Of a stretch of 64,000 nt of DNA, positions 50,410 to 60,462 are shown in pieces. Numbering within the stretch: the first letter of the stretch is position 1; every line of letters begins with the position of its first letter. A program made the position numbers and the translations under genes. The notes beneath the pieces are model-generated. The model did not search any database. It had not been told where the DNA came from and was given only the letters and a program-made list of their open reading frames with translations. Source of the stretch: Mucilaginibacter pedocola (GTDB taxonomy: Bacteria > Bacteroidota > Bacteroidia > Sphingobacteriales > Sphingobacteriaceae); contig NZ_MBTF01000034.1 in assembly GCF_002013915.1 (NCBI RefSeq), positions 310,001 to 374,000 of the forward strand. Direction: 5' to 3'.

Positions 50410-52686
50410 ATGAAAATCGCTTATATATCTACCTACCCGCCGCGCGAGTGCGGTATCGCTACCTTCAATCAGAACCTGATGCGGGCCATCAACGCCAATT
50501 TTCCTAAAAGGAAAAGCGTACTGGATGGCGGCTTCGTTGTCGCCCTGAACGACTCGGAGGACCTGCAGGAATATGAATACCCTGAAGACGTGAAATACGT
50601 TATTCGCCAAAACAGCCAAAAGGATTATATCCGCGCAGCAAACTACATTAACACCAGTACGGTTGATGCTGTGATACTGGAGCACGAGTTCGGTATTTAT
50701 GGCGGCGAAAGCGGTATTTATATTTTGCCCCTGATTAACAGGCTGGAGAAGCCCCTGATATCTATCCTGCACACTATCCTGAAAGACCCAAGCTACGTGC
50801 AGCGCATCATCATCCGCGAGATAGCCGAACAATCGTCAAAAATTGTAGTAATGAGCAAACGTGCGGTAGAGTTTTTGGTGAATATTTACGATATCCCTGC
50901 CGATAAGATACAGATAATAGAGCACGGCGTACCCGATCTGGAAGCGCCTGCCGATAACCCTGTTAAAAACATTACGCCATTTAAAAACCGTCGTGTGATG
51001 CTCACTTTCGGATTAATCAGCCGTAACAAAGGTTTGGAAACCGTAGTGAAGGCCCTGCCCAAAATCGTGGAGCAACACCCCGATGTGATGTACGTGGTGC
51101 TGGGCAACACCCACCCCGGCGTGGTAAAACACTCGGGCGAAGAGTACCGCGACCACCTGAAAAGCCTGGCCGCGCAACTGAAAGTATCGCAGCATTTGGC
51201 CTTTGTAAACAAGTTTGTAGCCGAGGATGAGCTGATAGATTACCTTACTGCCTGCGAGGTTTACGTAACCCCGTACCTCAACGAAGCACAAATTACCAGC
51301 GGTACCTTATCTTATGCGGTAGGTGCTGGTGCTGCGGTGGTATCAACCCCATACTGGCATGCTACCGAGTTATTGGCCGAAGGGCGTGGCCGTTTGTTCG
51401 ATTTTAAAAATGCCGATGCGCTGGCTGCAACCGTGAATGAATTACTAAGCAACGATGCCGCGCTGTTAGAGCTGAAAGAAAACGCTTATGATTATGGTTT
51501 ACACCTGCGTTGGCCGGTTATTGGTGCCGAATTTATTAAAACTGCGCAGGAAGCCGTTGACAAACACGATTTCAGCGAGAAGATATTAAAGAACAGCATT
51601 GTTGACCCCGAAGTGCTGCCAAAATTCAGCCTGGCGCATGTATTGCGTTTAACAGATGATACCGGTATCGTTCAGCACGCCAAATACGGCATCCCTAACC
51701 TGAAGGAAGGGTATTGCGTGGACGATAACTCCCGCGCCCTTATTATGGCGCTGATGGCATATCAGCGTAACGGCAGCCAGGAAGCATTCAGGCTATTGCC
51801 CATCTATTTGAGTTATATACATTACATGCAAACGGATGATGGCAACTTCCGCAATTTCCTCAGCTTCGACAGGCGGTACTTGGACGAAGTAGGCACCGAG
51901 GATTCCTTCGGCCGTACCATATGGGCGCTTGGCCATCTCATTAGCTGCGCTGCCAGCAACTCGTACCGCGAGTTTGCGCTGGAGCTGTTTCACCGTTCGT
52001 ACCCGCACTTTAAAGCCTTACGCTACCTGCGTGGCTTTGCCAATACCATCATCGGCGTTAGCCTGTACCTTCAAGCCTTCCCGCAGGATGAAGGGATGGT
52101 GCACGAATTGAAACGGATGACCCAACCCTTGGTAGAAGCCTATGAGAACACCCGCAGCGACGATTGGGAATGGTTCGAGGAGAGTATGACCTATGATAAT
52201 GCCATACTGCCGCTTGCGCTGCTGCATTCCTGCGAAATAACCGGCGACGAGAAGGTTAGGAAAATAGCATTAACTACCATGGGCTTCCTGGATAAACTCA
52301 CCCTATCTAACGGTTACTTAAGCCCTGTGGGTAACGATGGCTGGTATTACCGTGGCGGCAAGTTCCCGGTTTACGATCAACAGGCCATCGAAACAATGGC
52401 CATGGTGCTGATGCACTTCCAGGCCTACCAGATATTCCGCAAGCCGCAATATATCGAGAAAATGTTCCTCAGTTACAAATGGTTCCTGGGCGAGAATACA
52501 CTTCGCGCGCCTTTGTACGACCACGAGACCAAAGGCTGCTGCGACGGCTTGCTGCCAACCGGCATTAACCGCAACCAGGGCGCCGAAAGTACGCTTGCAT
52601 ACCTGATATCGCACCTTACCGTACTGAAGGCCTTTGAGCTGGAATACGAATACAACAAAGTTGGCGAACACGTAAAGATCTGCTAA
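50410..52686 (+). CDS. GT4 glycosyltransferase fused to an alpha/alpha-toroid-like domain
   Basis: The 758-residue protein has an N-terminal GT4-type glycosyltransferase (residues about 1-375): IAYISTYPPRECGIATFNQNL, then LTFGLISRNKGLETVVKALP and the nucleotide-sugar site region ...EAQITSGTLSYAVGAGAAVVSTPYWHATELL. The remaining about 380 residues look like an (alpha/alpha)6 barrel: DDNSRALIMALMAYQ, GTEDSFGRTIWALGHL, EWFEESMTYDNAILPLALL, GAESTLAYLISHL. It may be a processing or binding domain. The ATG at 50410 is chosen over 50347. It is one base from the next GT4 gene. Confidence 0.87.
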   Translation: MKIAYISTYPPRECGIATFNQNLMRAINANFPKRKSVLDGGFVVALNDSEDLQEYEYPEDVKYVIRQNSQKDYIRAANYINTSTVDAVILEHEFGIYGGESGIYILPLINRLEKPLISILHTILKDPSYVQRIIIREIAEQSSKIVVMSKRAVEFLVNIYDIPADKIQIIEHGVPDLEAPADNPVKNITPFKNRRVMLTFGLISRNKGLETVVKALPKIVEQHPDVMYVVLGNTHPGVVKHSGEEYRDHLKSLAAQLKVSQHLAFVNKFVAEDELIDYLTACEVYVTPYLNEAQITSGTLSYAVGAGAAVVSTPYWHATELLAEGRGRLFDFKNADALAATVNELLSNDAALLELKENAYDYGLHLRWPVIGAEFIKTAQEAVDKHDFSEKILKNSIVDPEVLPKFSLAHVLRLTDDTGIVQHAKYGIPNLKEGYCVDDNSRALIMALMAYQRNGSQEAFRLLPIYLSYIHYMQTDDGNFRNFLSFDRRYLDEVGTEDSFGRTIWALGHLISCAASNSYREFALELFHRSYPHFKALRYLRGFANTIIGVSLYLQAFPQDEGMVHELKRMTQPLVEAYENTRSDDWEWFEESMTYDNAILPLALLHSCEITGDEKVRKIALTTMGFLDKLTLSNGYLSPVGNDGWYYRGGKFPVYDQQAIETMAMVLMHFQAYQIFRKPQYIEKMFLSYKWFLGENTLRAPLYDHETKGCCDGLLPTGINRNQGAESTLAYLISHLTVLKAFELEYEYNKVGEHVKIC

Positions 52687-52687
52687 C

Positions 52688-53692
52688 GTGAAGGCCGCCA
52701 TATTAGCACCCGTTGCCTGGCGCACACCGCCCAGGCACTACGGACCGTGGGAGCAGGTAGCATCAAATATTGCCGAAGGTTTAATAAAACTGGGCGTAGA
52801 TGTTACGCTATTTGCCACGGGTGATTCTATCACCGCAGGCAAGCTGGAAGCCATTTGCGAACATGGGTATGAGGAAGACCGCACGCAGGATGCAAAGGTA
52901 TTAGAGTGCCTTCACATCAGCAACCTGATGGAGCGGGCGGATGAGTTCGACATCATCCACAACAACTTCGATTTTCTGCCGCTTACTTATTCGGGCTTGA
53001 TAAAAACGCCGGTGATCACAACCATCCACGGTTTTTCGTCGCCGCGTATCATTCCCGTTTATAAGAAATACAATTCGCGGGGGCACTACGTATCTATCAG
53101 CAATGCCGACCGCAGCGCCGAGTTGGAATACATTTCCACCGTTTATAATGGTTTAAATACGGCAGACTTCGCCTTTACTGAAACGCCCGAAGATTACCTG
53201 CTGTACTTCGGCCGCATCCACCACGATAAGGGCTGCGCCGAAGCGATACAGATAGCAAAAAAAGCGAATAAGAAACTACTGATAGCCGGCATTATACAAG
53301 ATGAGAACTACTGGCGCGAAAAAGTAGAGCCCTTTTTGGACGAGCAGATACAGTACATCGGTCACGCCGGCCCCGAAAAACGTAACGAACTTTTAGGCAG
53401 AGCCGCTGCCCTACTGCACCCCATAAACTTCGCCGAGCCCTTTGGCATGAGCGTAGCCGAGGCCATGCTTTGCGGCACGCCGGTAATAGCCTTCAACAAA
53501 GGCTCAATGCCCGAACTGATACAGCATGAGCGCACAGGCTTTCTGGTAAACACCGTTGAAGAAGCCGCAGATACCGTAACGCAATTAGGCAACATTAGCC
53601 GCCAACGCTGCCGCGATTGGGCAAGCTCACAATTCTCCGCAGAGAAAATGGCTGAAGATTATTTGAAGCTGTATGAGCAGATATTGGCATAA
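52688..53692 (+). CDS. GT4 family glycosyltransferase
   Basis: The 334-residue protein is a GT-B fold glycosyltransferase: N-terminal PPRHYGPWEQVASNIAEGLIKLGVDVTLFATG, LLYFGRIHHDKGCAEAI in the middle, and the C-terminal nucleotide-sugar region INFAEPFGMSVAEAMLCGTPVIAFNKGSMPELI (EX7E type), here quoted in parts. The start is a GTG one base after the stop of the fusion gene, so the pair is an operon. The role is likely to build a mannose-like glycan, judged from the GH130 gene nearby; this is an inference. Confidence 0.9.
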   Translation: MKAAILAPVAWRTPPRHYGPWEQVASNIAEGLIKLGVDVTLFATGDSITAGKLEAICEHGYEEDRTQDAKVLECLHISNLMERADEFDIIHNNFDFLPLTYSGLIKTPVITTIHGFSSPRIIPVYKKYNSRGHYVSISNADRSAELEYISTVYNGLNTADFAFTETPEDYLLYFGRIHHDKGCAEAIQIAKKANKKLLIAGIIQDENYWREKVEPFLDEQIQYIGHAGPEKRNELLGRAAALLHPINFAEPFGMSVAEAMLCGTPVIAFNKGSMPELIQHERTGFLVNTVEEAADTVTQLGNISRQRCRDWASSQFSAEKMAEDYLKLYEQILA

Positions 53693-53700
53693 ATAAGAAC

Positions 53701-53817
53701 CCGCTGCCGCGAGATCAGCGAAAGCGTATCTCGTGGCCGGCATGGTGGAAGCTTCCAGCTTCCGTCAGCTGAAAGCTGACCTTGTGCGCACCACGAGTTG
53801 AAAACTCGCGGCAGCGG
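53701..53817. repeat. Compound palindromic element with 13-bp terminal arms
   Basis: Terminal arms CCGCTGCCGCGAG (53701-53713) and its exact complement (53805-53817) enclose smaller palindromes: GGAAGCTTCC, and GTCAGCT with AGCTGAC. It lies after the GT4 pair and may terminate it. Confidence 0.75.
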
Positions 53818-53856
53818 AAAATGGCGCAATGTAAACCACTCACCACCCTCCACACA

Positions 53857-54252
53857 CTACCCAATATCCCTCAACCCCTCGCCTACCGAAATATCGCTCA
53901 ACTCAGGGTTGCTATCGTAGTTCAGCACCGGGCGTAACTTAGCTTCTGCGGCAGGTTTATAGGGAGTTTGCACTACCTCTTCGTTATAGCTGCCGGGCTC
54001 CATAGGGCGGGCATAGCTATAGCCAAGGCGTTTGTTCTCTTCGTCGATAAAGGTGAACAGGTCGCCAAGGGCAGAATGTACCGCTTGCAGGTATTTATAG
54101 TTGGTAGAAGTAAGGCATTTGCCCTCATCCTCGGGGCCTTTGCCGGGTTCCCAAAAATTGAGGCGGGTGATCACGCCGTTGGTCAACTCTACCTCAAACT
54201 TACCTTCGTTATGCCAGGTAAGGTTATTCTTTATTTCTCTGTAATGGTCCAT
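53857..54252 (-). CDS. Small conserved protein of unknown function
   Basis: I do not recognise the family. From the ATG at 54252 the protein has 131 residues, no signal peptide and no membrane helix. It begins MDHYREIKNNLTWHNEGKFEVELTNGV and ends in an acidic, disordered-looking tail (NSNPELSDISVGEGLRDIG type). The longer frame to 54291 uses a TTG start. Composition fits a soluble beta-rich domain. It is isolated, opposite to the glycosyltransferases. Confidence 0.6.
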   Translation of the reverse strand: MDHYREIKNNLTWHNEGKFEVELTNGVITRLNFWEPGKGPEDEGKCLTSTNYKYLQAVHSALGDLFTFIDEENKRLGYSYARPMEPGSYNEEVVQTPYKPAAEAKLRPVLNYDSNPELSDISVGEGLRDIG

Positions 54253-54573
54253 GGTGTAGGGTATTAAATGTAAACGGGGGCTTTGTATCAAGCATTTAAA
54301 CAGCGTATTGCAAGGGGTATGCCATGGCGCATGTTCGAGGGTGTTTATCAGTCATTTACGTGTAATAACAGCCTATGCTTAATTAAACATTAAAAAACTT
54401 GAACCCACATTAATATTCCTGTAACAAGCCCCCTCTCCGCACCCGAATAAAAAAGTTAAATGCCTTAAATACAGCACAGCGAAAATTTGCGTTTCAGCTT
54501 TTGTTCGGTAATTCATACACAACCTGTTTGTTTATTTATAGCCGATATTTTGTAACTTGCTTTGTATAAACCC

Positions 54574-55470
54574 ATGCACAACAAGCAAAAATTAGCCAAC
54601 CCGTTTTTTGTGGCCGCGGTAATTACCCTGCTGCTGAACGACTGGTATTTTAAGTATGCCTTTCATAACGCATTAACGGGCAAACTGTCGGACATTGCGG
54701 GCTTGTTTGCGCTGCCTTTCTTTTTGAGCACGTTTTGGCTTAGGGGAAAACATGGAATTTACATCGGGACAGCATTGGTATTTATACTTTGGAAATCACC
54801 GCTGGCGCAACCGCTGATTGATAGCATTAATGGTATCGGCATCCCCGTTAACCGCGTTGTAGACTTGAGCGACTGTTGGGCGTTATTGGTTTTACCAGTT
54901 TCATATTATGCTTTCCACCAAAGCAGTACTTACCAATTAAAGCCTATGCTAACGCATGCCATTATGGTAACAGCAGCCTTTGCTTTTGTGGCCACCAGCA
55001 TGCCAAAGGGCAAATACACCACTTTCGCTAACATCAACAAAACTTATAGCTTCAATTTCTCCAAACGCGAATTAGTGTCACGCATTAATGCCCTGCAACT
55101 GGACTATGTGAAGGATATGCAAACCTACACTTTCAACCGAAACATAGTTTCAGGGGTGATGCAGCCCGATACCGCCCGCTTAGATTTTGACAGTAAGGCC
55201 AATATTTTTTACTACACCATTACCTTCAGCAAAAAGAAAGATACGCTGGCGCAGATACTCGACTATGAACAATTGAAAGATGCCGACACCATCCGCCTGC
55301 GCACCATGTTTTCGAAGATCAATATCTCTGGCGACAATGCACGTTCAGAAATTAAACTACTCAGCCTGAATAATTACGTGCAGCTAAAACAAAAAGGCGA
55401 TGCAAGAGAAAGGGCCATCGGTATTTTTGAACGGTATGTTATCAAGAAAATAAGGAAGTATGGGAAATAG
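54574..55470 (+). CDS. Membrane protein with TGKLSDIAGLF motif, unknown function
   Basis: The 298-residue protein has four or five N-terminal hydrophobic helices (about 10-28, 40-54, 60-75, 92-112, 122-142) and a soluble C-terminal half. The N-terminal pattern NDWYFKYAFHNALTGKLSDIAGLFALPFF, quoted here in parts, recurs in uncharacterised membrane proteins of diverse bacteria. The ATG at 54574 is chosen over the TTG at 54562. Nothing in the sequence ties it to the neighbouring glycan genes. Confidence 0.65.
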   Translation: MHNKQKLANPFFVAAVITLLLNDWYFKYAFHNALTGKLSDIAGLFALPFFLSTFWLRGKHGIYIGTALVFILWKSPLAQPLIDSINGIGIPVNRVVDLSDCWALLVLPVSYYAFHQSSTYQLKPMLTHAIMVTAAFAFVATSMPKGKYTTFANINKTYSFNFSKRELVSRINALQLDYVKDMQTYTFNRNIVSGVMQPDTARLDFDSKANIFYYTITFSKKKDTLAQILDYEQLKDADTIRLRTMFSKINISGDNARSEIKLLSLNNYVQLKQKGDARERAIGIFERYVIKKIRKYGK

Positions 55471-55614
55471 ATGATAGGCAAGGTAAAATTTACCCCATCG
55501 ATATAGCTTAACAACAAATATCCAGGTAATATTCTGCCATAATCAGGGAAATTCCTATTACTCCCCTCTTATTTATCAACTACATTTACATTACACAAAC
55601 CAGCTTAATGTAAT

Positions 55615-58344
55615 ATGCGTTTCCCCTACTTTTTCCGTTTTAGCTTCCTCCTATACTTTTTGGTTGCGATACTTTCCGTACAGCAGGCATTCGCGCAAGA
55701 CCCATGGAAAAACCTGGAGAAAAAACCATCTACACTGCATTTAGAGCAAGGCTATTCCAGCTTTAACACACCGGCCTTTCGGCTAAAATTGGTAAAAGCA
55801 TCGCAAACGGTAGCTGTGTTGGAGCCTATTACTGAAAAAGACTTTGATTACACCCCCGGCGCACGTTTGGCGCAACGCAGCGGCAACGGGCTTTACCACT
55901 TAGGCGATATTAACCTGCGACTTAAAACCGCCAGCGATACTGCTTGGGTGAGCTATAGCAGCGCCGCAAACCGTGCAGACGTAACCACGCTTAAAAGTAC
56001 CGAAACCGGCGTTTTAGCCGCTGCCGACCTCGCGCCTACCTTTCCCGCAAATATCCCGCTAAAAGTACAACGCTATTGGAAACAGGTGAACGGCAATCTG
56101 GTATTACTTTTCAGGTTGACCAACACCGGCACTAAAGCTGTGGAAATTGGCTCGCTGGGTATCCCTTTGATCTTCAATAATATTTTACAGGGCGAAGAAC
56201 TGGAACAGGCACATGCCCGCAACGTGTTTTACGACCCCTACATCGGCCGCGATGCCGGTTACCTGCAAGCTACCCGCCTGAGTGGCAAAGGACCTGCCTT
56301 ATTGGTGCTGCCTTACGGACATTCGCCATTTGAGGCTTACAACCCACTGCTGAACGACCCAACGCCTAAAGGCATCGATTTTGAAGGCTTTCATGAGTGG
56401 ATGATACACAGCAAGGCCTACGCTGAAAATGAATGGAAAAAAGCCGAACCCTGGAACAAGCCCACCTCAGCGGTAGTACAGCCCGGCCAAACGGTAGAGT
56501 ATGGCCTGCAATTTGTATTATCGCCCACTATCAGGGGCATCGAACAGAAACTAATTGAGCAACACCGCCCTGTTGCCGTTGGTATACCGGGATATGTATT
56601 GCCGCAAGGTACCAATGCGCAATTGTTTTTGAACTATGGTAGCAAGGTAAAGTCGATACAGGTAGAACCTGCAGGTGCGCTCAGCATTACCCCGGGTTTG
56701 GCAGAAGATAAAAAACTGCAGGCCTACAGGGTGAAAGGCTTGCAATGGGGCCGCGCCAGGCTAACCATCACTTATGCCGACGGGCTTTGCCAAACTATTA
56801 GCTACAAAGTAATAAAACCCGAACGCGAGCTGGTGAAGGACTTCGGGCATTTCCTCACTAACCAGCAATGGTTCGATAAACCGGACACCTTCCACCGCAA
56901 CCCATCGGTTATAACTTACGATTACGATAAGAAACAACAGGTAACCCAAGATAGCCGCGTATGGATAGCCGGGCTTAGCGACGAGGGCGGGGCAGGCAGT
57001 TGGCTGGGTGCCATGATTAAACAATTGGTGCAACCCGACAAAGCCGAAATAGCCAAACTGCAGCAATTTGTGGATCACACCCTGTTTGGCAACATACAAC
57101 ATGCCGATGGGCCACAAAAATACGGGGTAAAGAAAAGTGTGTTTTACTACCAGCCCGATTCGATACCCAAAGGCATTTATAGCGACAGCCTTAACTGGAA
57201 GACCTGGGCCGCATGGAGCCATAAAGATGCCAACGATGTAGGGCGCTCATATAACTACCCGCACGTAACCGCGGCGCATTGGGTAATGTACCGCCTCGCG
57301 CGCAATTACACCGGGCTGGTAACACAAAACGACTGGCAGTTCTACCTCAATAACAGCTACGAAACCGCCATGGCCATGGTAAAACAAGCACCTTACTACG
57401 CACAATTCGGGCAGATGGAAGGCACAGTATTCTTCTTGTTACTTATGGACTTGAAAGCCGAAGGTTGGAGCGACAAAGCAGCGCTATTAGAAACCGAAAT
57501 GCGCAAACGCGCCCAACATTGGGATACTTTGCAATACCCTTTCGGCAGCGAAATGCCTTGGGATAGCACAGGGCAGGAAGAAGTGTACGCGTGGTCGAGT
57601 TACTTTGGGTATAACGATAAAGCTTCGGTTACCATTAATGCCATATTGGGTTACATGCCCACGGTGCCACATTGGGGCTATAACGGCTCGGCAAGGCGTT
57701 ACTGGGACTTTCTGTACGGTGGTAAATTATCGCGCATTGAGCGGCAACTGCACCATTATGGCTCGGGCTTAAATGCCATACCGGTACTAACCGAATACCG
57801 CAGCCACCCCACCGACCTTTACCTGCTGCGCGTAGGCTACGGCGGTTTACTGGGTTCGGTATCTAACATCACGCAGGATGGCTTTGGCCCGGCGGCATTC
57901 CACTCCTACCCGTCCACCTTAAAAATAGATGGCCTATCCGGCGATTACGGGCCGAACTTTTTTGGCTATGCGGTAAACTCGGCAACCTACATTACGCATG
58001 ATAAAAACATGGGCTGGCTGGCCTTCGGCGGGGATTTGTCTGTAGAAAAAGGTATTGTGAAAGTGCAGGTAACTACAGCATCGGCACAACGGGTATTTAT
58101 TGCGCCTGCCGGTTTATGGCTAACATTAGATGCCGGTATCTTTAAAACGGTTGCTTATAATCCAGCAACAGGCAAAGTAACTATTACTTTAAATGCGGCG
58201 GATGCATCTACCTCGAAAGCATTTTTACGGATAGAGAAAACGATAAAAGGCAAACTGGTTAAATTGAAAGTGGCGATGGAACGAGGGGCTTATGTGGTAC
58301 CATTGGGACCGAAAGCTATAGAGCTTAGCATGGTAGTGAATTAA
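55615..58344 (+). CDS. DUF5695 domain-containing secreted protein
   Basis: The 909-residue protein has a signal peptide (LLYFLVAILSVQQAFAQ) and then a long extracytoplasmic region. An N-terminal beta-rich part (residues about 30-400, with ...LVLPYGHSPFEAYNP) is followed by a central helical region (about 410-760: ...VTAAHWVMYRLARNYTGL, EEVYAWSSYFGYNDKAS, WDFLYGGKLSRIERQLHHYGSGLN) and a C-terminal beta part. This arrangement is like that of glycosidases with an (alpha/alpha)6 core. I assign it to DUF5695. It may process a glycan; no catalytic residue can be named. Confidence 0.75.
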   Translation: MRFPYFFRFSFLLYFLVAILSVQQAFAQDPWKNLEKKPSTLHLEQGYSSFNTPAFRLKLVKASQTVAVLEPITEKDFDYTPGARLAQRSGNGLYHLGDINLRLKTASDTAWVSYSSAANRADVTTLKSTETGVLAAADLAPTFPANIPLKVQRYWKQVNGNLVLLFRLTNTGTKAVEIGSLGIPLIFNNILQGEELEQAHARNVFYDPYIGRDAGYLQATRLSGKGPALLVLPYGHSPFEAYNPLLNDPTPKGIDFEGFHEWMIHSKAYAENEWKKAEPWNKPTSAVVQPGQTVEYGLQFVLSPTIRGIEQKLIEQHRPVAVGIPGYVLPQGTNAQLFLNYGSKVKSIQVEPAGALSITPGLAEDKKLQAYRVKGLQWGRARLTITYADGLCQTISYKVIKPERELVKDFGHFLTNQQWFDKPDTFHRNPSVITYDYDKKQQVTQDSRVWIAGLSDEGGAGSWLGAMIKQLVQPDKAEIAKLQQFVDHTLFGNIQHADGPQKYGVKKSVFYYQPDSIPKGIYSDSLNWKTWAAWSHKDANDVGRSYNYPHVTAAHWVMYRLARNYTGLVTQNDWQFYLNNSYETAMAMVKQAPYYAQFGQMEGTVFFLLLMDLKAEGWSDKAALLETEMRKRAQHWDTLQYPFGSEMPWDSTGQEEVYAWSSYFGYNDKASVTINAILGYMPTVPHWGYNGSARRYWDFLYGGKLSRIERQLHHYGSGLNAIPVLTEYRSHPTDLYLLRVGYGGLLGSVSNITQDGFGPAAFHSYPSTLKIDGLSGDYGPNFFGYAVNSATYITHDKNMGWLAFGGDLSVEKGIVKVQVTTASAQRVFIAPAGLWLTLDAGIFKTVAYNPATGKVTITLNAADASTSKAFLRIEKTIKGKLVKLKVAMERGAYVVPLGPKAIELSMVVN

Positions 58345-58814
58345 CCGCAAAGGGCGCAAAGAAAAAACGCAAAGAAACGCAGAGCTTTGTATGCTTATTA
58401 GAAGGCAAAACTTTTCTTTAATGTTCTCGCAGGGTCTCCTGATAAGGGACCCTGCGATGGAACGAGACAAACGCACGGCCGCCTACTGAGCTTATCCATC
58501 TGAATGGCATTTCGTCAATAAAAAAACATCCGCTTCCGCAGGGTCCCTTATCAGGAGACCCTGCGGTGACGAAAGGGATATATAAAAAAGCAAATAGAAG
58601 AGAACCAAAATAGTTAGAGCAGCCACAAGTAAATGGGCTGCCCTAATGAGGCTGGCTTGATGCCGCCTTGAATAGCAAAAGTAAAAAATCATTTGGTAAT
58701 CAACACAGAATCTTTGCGTGAAAACTTATTAACCAATTTGCAAGGCTCTGCGCTTCTTTGCGCTAACCACCTCGCAAATCCTTTGCGAACTTTGCGGTTA
58801 AATAGCGCCAACGG
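58344..58814. other. Gap with CTTTGCG repeats and an inverted 29-base pair
   Basis: CTTTGCG/CGCAAAG units lie at 58344-58382 and 58713-58801. Between them are two 29-base segments, 58428-58456 and 58537-58565, that are exact reverse complements; each is also an imperfect palindrome with CGCAGGGTC at one end and GACCCTGCG at the other. No ORF has coding character. Confidence 0.75.
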
Positions 58815-60284
58815 TTATTCCACCCCATCAGCCTTCAGTTTATTTAAAAGCTCATCCAGATCCACCTCCGCAAACGCCGTTGACGAATCCGACACACCGT
58901 AAGGTACTATGAGTTTATTGTTATGAATGATAGCCCCGCAAGAGTATAACACGTTAGGTACGTAACCCTCGCGCTCATCGCTGTTTGGGATTAATAAAGG
59001 TTCTTTCAGGCGGCCTATCTCTACAGCGGGATCATCCAGTTTCAGCAGGCTTGCTCCAAGCACATAGCGGCGCATAGGGCCAACGCCGTGGGTGATCACC
59101 AGCCAGCCTTCGGGTGTTTCTATCGGCGAACCGCAGTTGCCTATCTGCACAAACTCCCAGGTAAACGTAGGTTTTTGCAGTAATACGGGTTTCTCCCAAA
59201 TGTTTATCTTATCCGAGTACATGATGTAGTTGTTGCAACCATCTATGCGGCTTATCATCATGTATTTACCATTCACCTTACGCGGGAATAGTGCCAGGTT
59301 TTTGTTTTGCGCACCGGCACCATAAAGCGGCATTATCTTAAAGTTATAAAAATCCGTGGTTTGGAGCAGCTTGGGCATGATGAGCGCACCATCGTAAGCC
59401 GTGTAGGTGGCATAATAAACCGAAGTACCGTCATCATTCACGAACTTCACAAAGCGCGCATCTTCGATACCCTTACGCTCGTATTCAGATATGGGGAAGA
59501 TAACGCGGTCGGAAATATCAGTATCCAGCGAAAATACGATCTCGTAGTACGAATCTGCCAACCAGAGTACCTTGTCGTATTCCAGACGTTTCATATCGCT
59601 CTCCTGCAACTTCTGCGAATCAAGAATGATGCGGCGCAGGGTAGAGTATTCGAAATGATGATCGAGTTTGGCTTCCAGTTCGTTCAGGATATCGATATTG
59701 ATCTGGGTGATGGCAGCCTTATCAAAGAAGAGTTTCTTGTTGTAAACGGCATTACGCACTATCTCCGCCTCATCTATATAACTACCTGCCGGCAATACGG
59801 TAATGTTGTTGGCCTTATCTATCATGGCGCGGCGGAAGGTAATGGAAGAGATGTGCCCCTCACCCACTGCCCTGAAGCTGATGATTACACGGCGCTGCCC
59901 GTCTTCCAGTTCGGTTTGGTCGGGGTCTTCCACAATAGATGGGTTAAAGAATGCTGCCGACTCGATAGAATACTCGTGCGTAAAGTACGAACCGATAAGT
60001 AGTTTGCGGTATACGGTAAGCGCATCAAAATCTATCCCCAGTTCCTCAAATAAGGGTTTCAGTTTGCTGCAATGGCGGTTTAAAACGCGGGTAATATTAC
60101 GGTGGCGTTTAGAATACTCCTGCAACAACGGCGACACAATGCCAAAGGCAACATCCTCGCTGATGTTCATCACCCGTTGTAAAACTTCCTTAGCGCGGTC
60201 GTTACCGTTGAAAAAGAATCTTGCTATAACACGTTTCGGATCCGGATTTACTCTTACTGGTTTTCTTTCTATGGAAAGTCTCAT
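58815..60284 (-). CDS. GH130-type glycoside phosphorylase/hydrolase
   Basis: The 489-residue protein is of the GH130 five-bladed propeller family (mannoside phosphorylases and beta-1,2-mannosidases): EDARFVKF, YYATYTAYDG, FPRKVNGKYMMISRIDG, IGNCGSPIETPEGWLVITHGVG, VPYGVSDSSTAFAEVDLDELL. The N-terminal about 170 residues are an extra helical part, as in some long GH130 members. Phosphorolysis or hydrolysis cannot be decided from sequence. No signal peptide. It is near the GT4 pair but on the opposite strand, so it is a separate unit. Confidence 0.87.
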   Translation of the reverse strand: MRLSIERKPVRVNPDPKRVIARFFFNGNDRAKEVLQRVMNISEDVAFGIVSPLLQEYSKRHRNITRVLNRHCSKLKPLFEELGIDFDALTVYRKLLIGSYFTHEYSIESAAFFNPSIVEDPDQTELEDGQRRVIISFRAVGEGHISSITFRRAMIDKANNITVLPAGSYIDEAEIVRNAVYNKKLFFDKAAITQINIDILNELEAKLDHHFEYSTLRRIILDSQKLQESDMKRLEYDKVLWLADSYYEIVFSLDTDISDRVIFPISEYERKGIEDARFVKFVNDDGTSVYYATYTAYDGALIMPKLLQTTDFYNFKIMPLYGAGAQNKNLALFPRKVNGKYMMISRIDGCNNYIMYSDKINIWEKPVLLQKPTFTWEFVQIGNCGSPIETPEGWLVITHGVGPMRRYVLGASLLKLDDPAVEIGRLKEPLLIPNSDEREGYVPNVLYSCGAIIHNNKLIVPYGVSDSSTAFAEVDLDELLNKLKADGVE

Positions 60285-60462
60285 CTAAAAAATAGTTTAA
60301 TTGAAAAACGCAATTCGTACTTAATTGATCTGTTTAATTTCAATTATCACCGTTAAGTGATATTTCATTAACAAATGACCGCGCTAAGGCTATTGCGCGT
60401 TAAAACTTTTAGTAAAAGCGTTGAGACATGGAATTGTTTAACAAATCTGAAACTATCAGCCG

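Noticed and set aside
59307..60002. 231-codon plus-strand open frame
   Set aside because: It lies entirely opposite the GH130 gene and shows no family motif; it is an antisense shadow.
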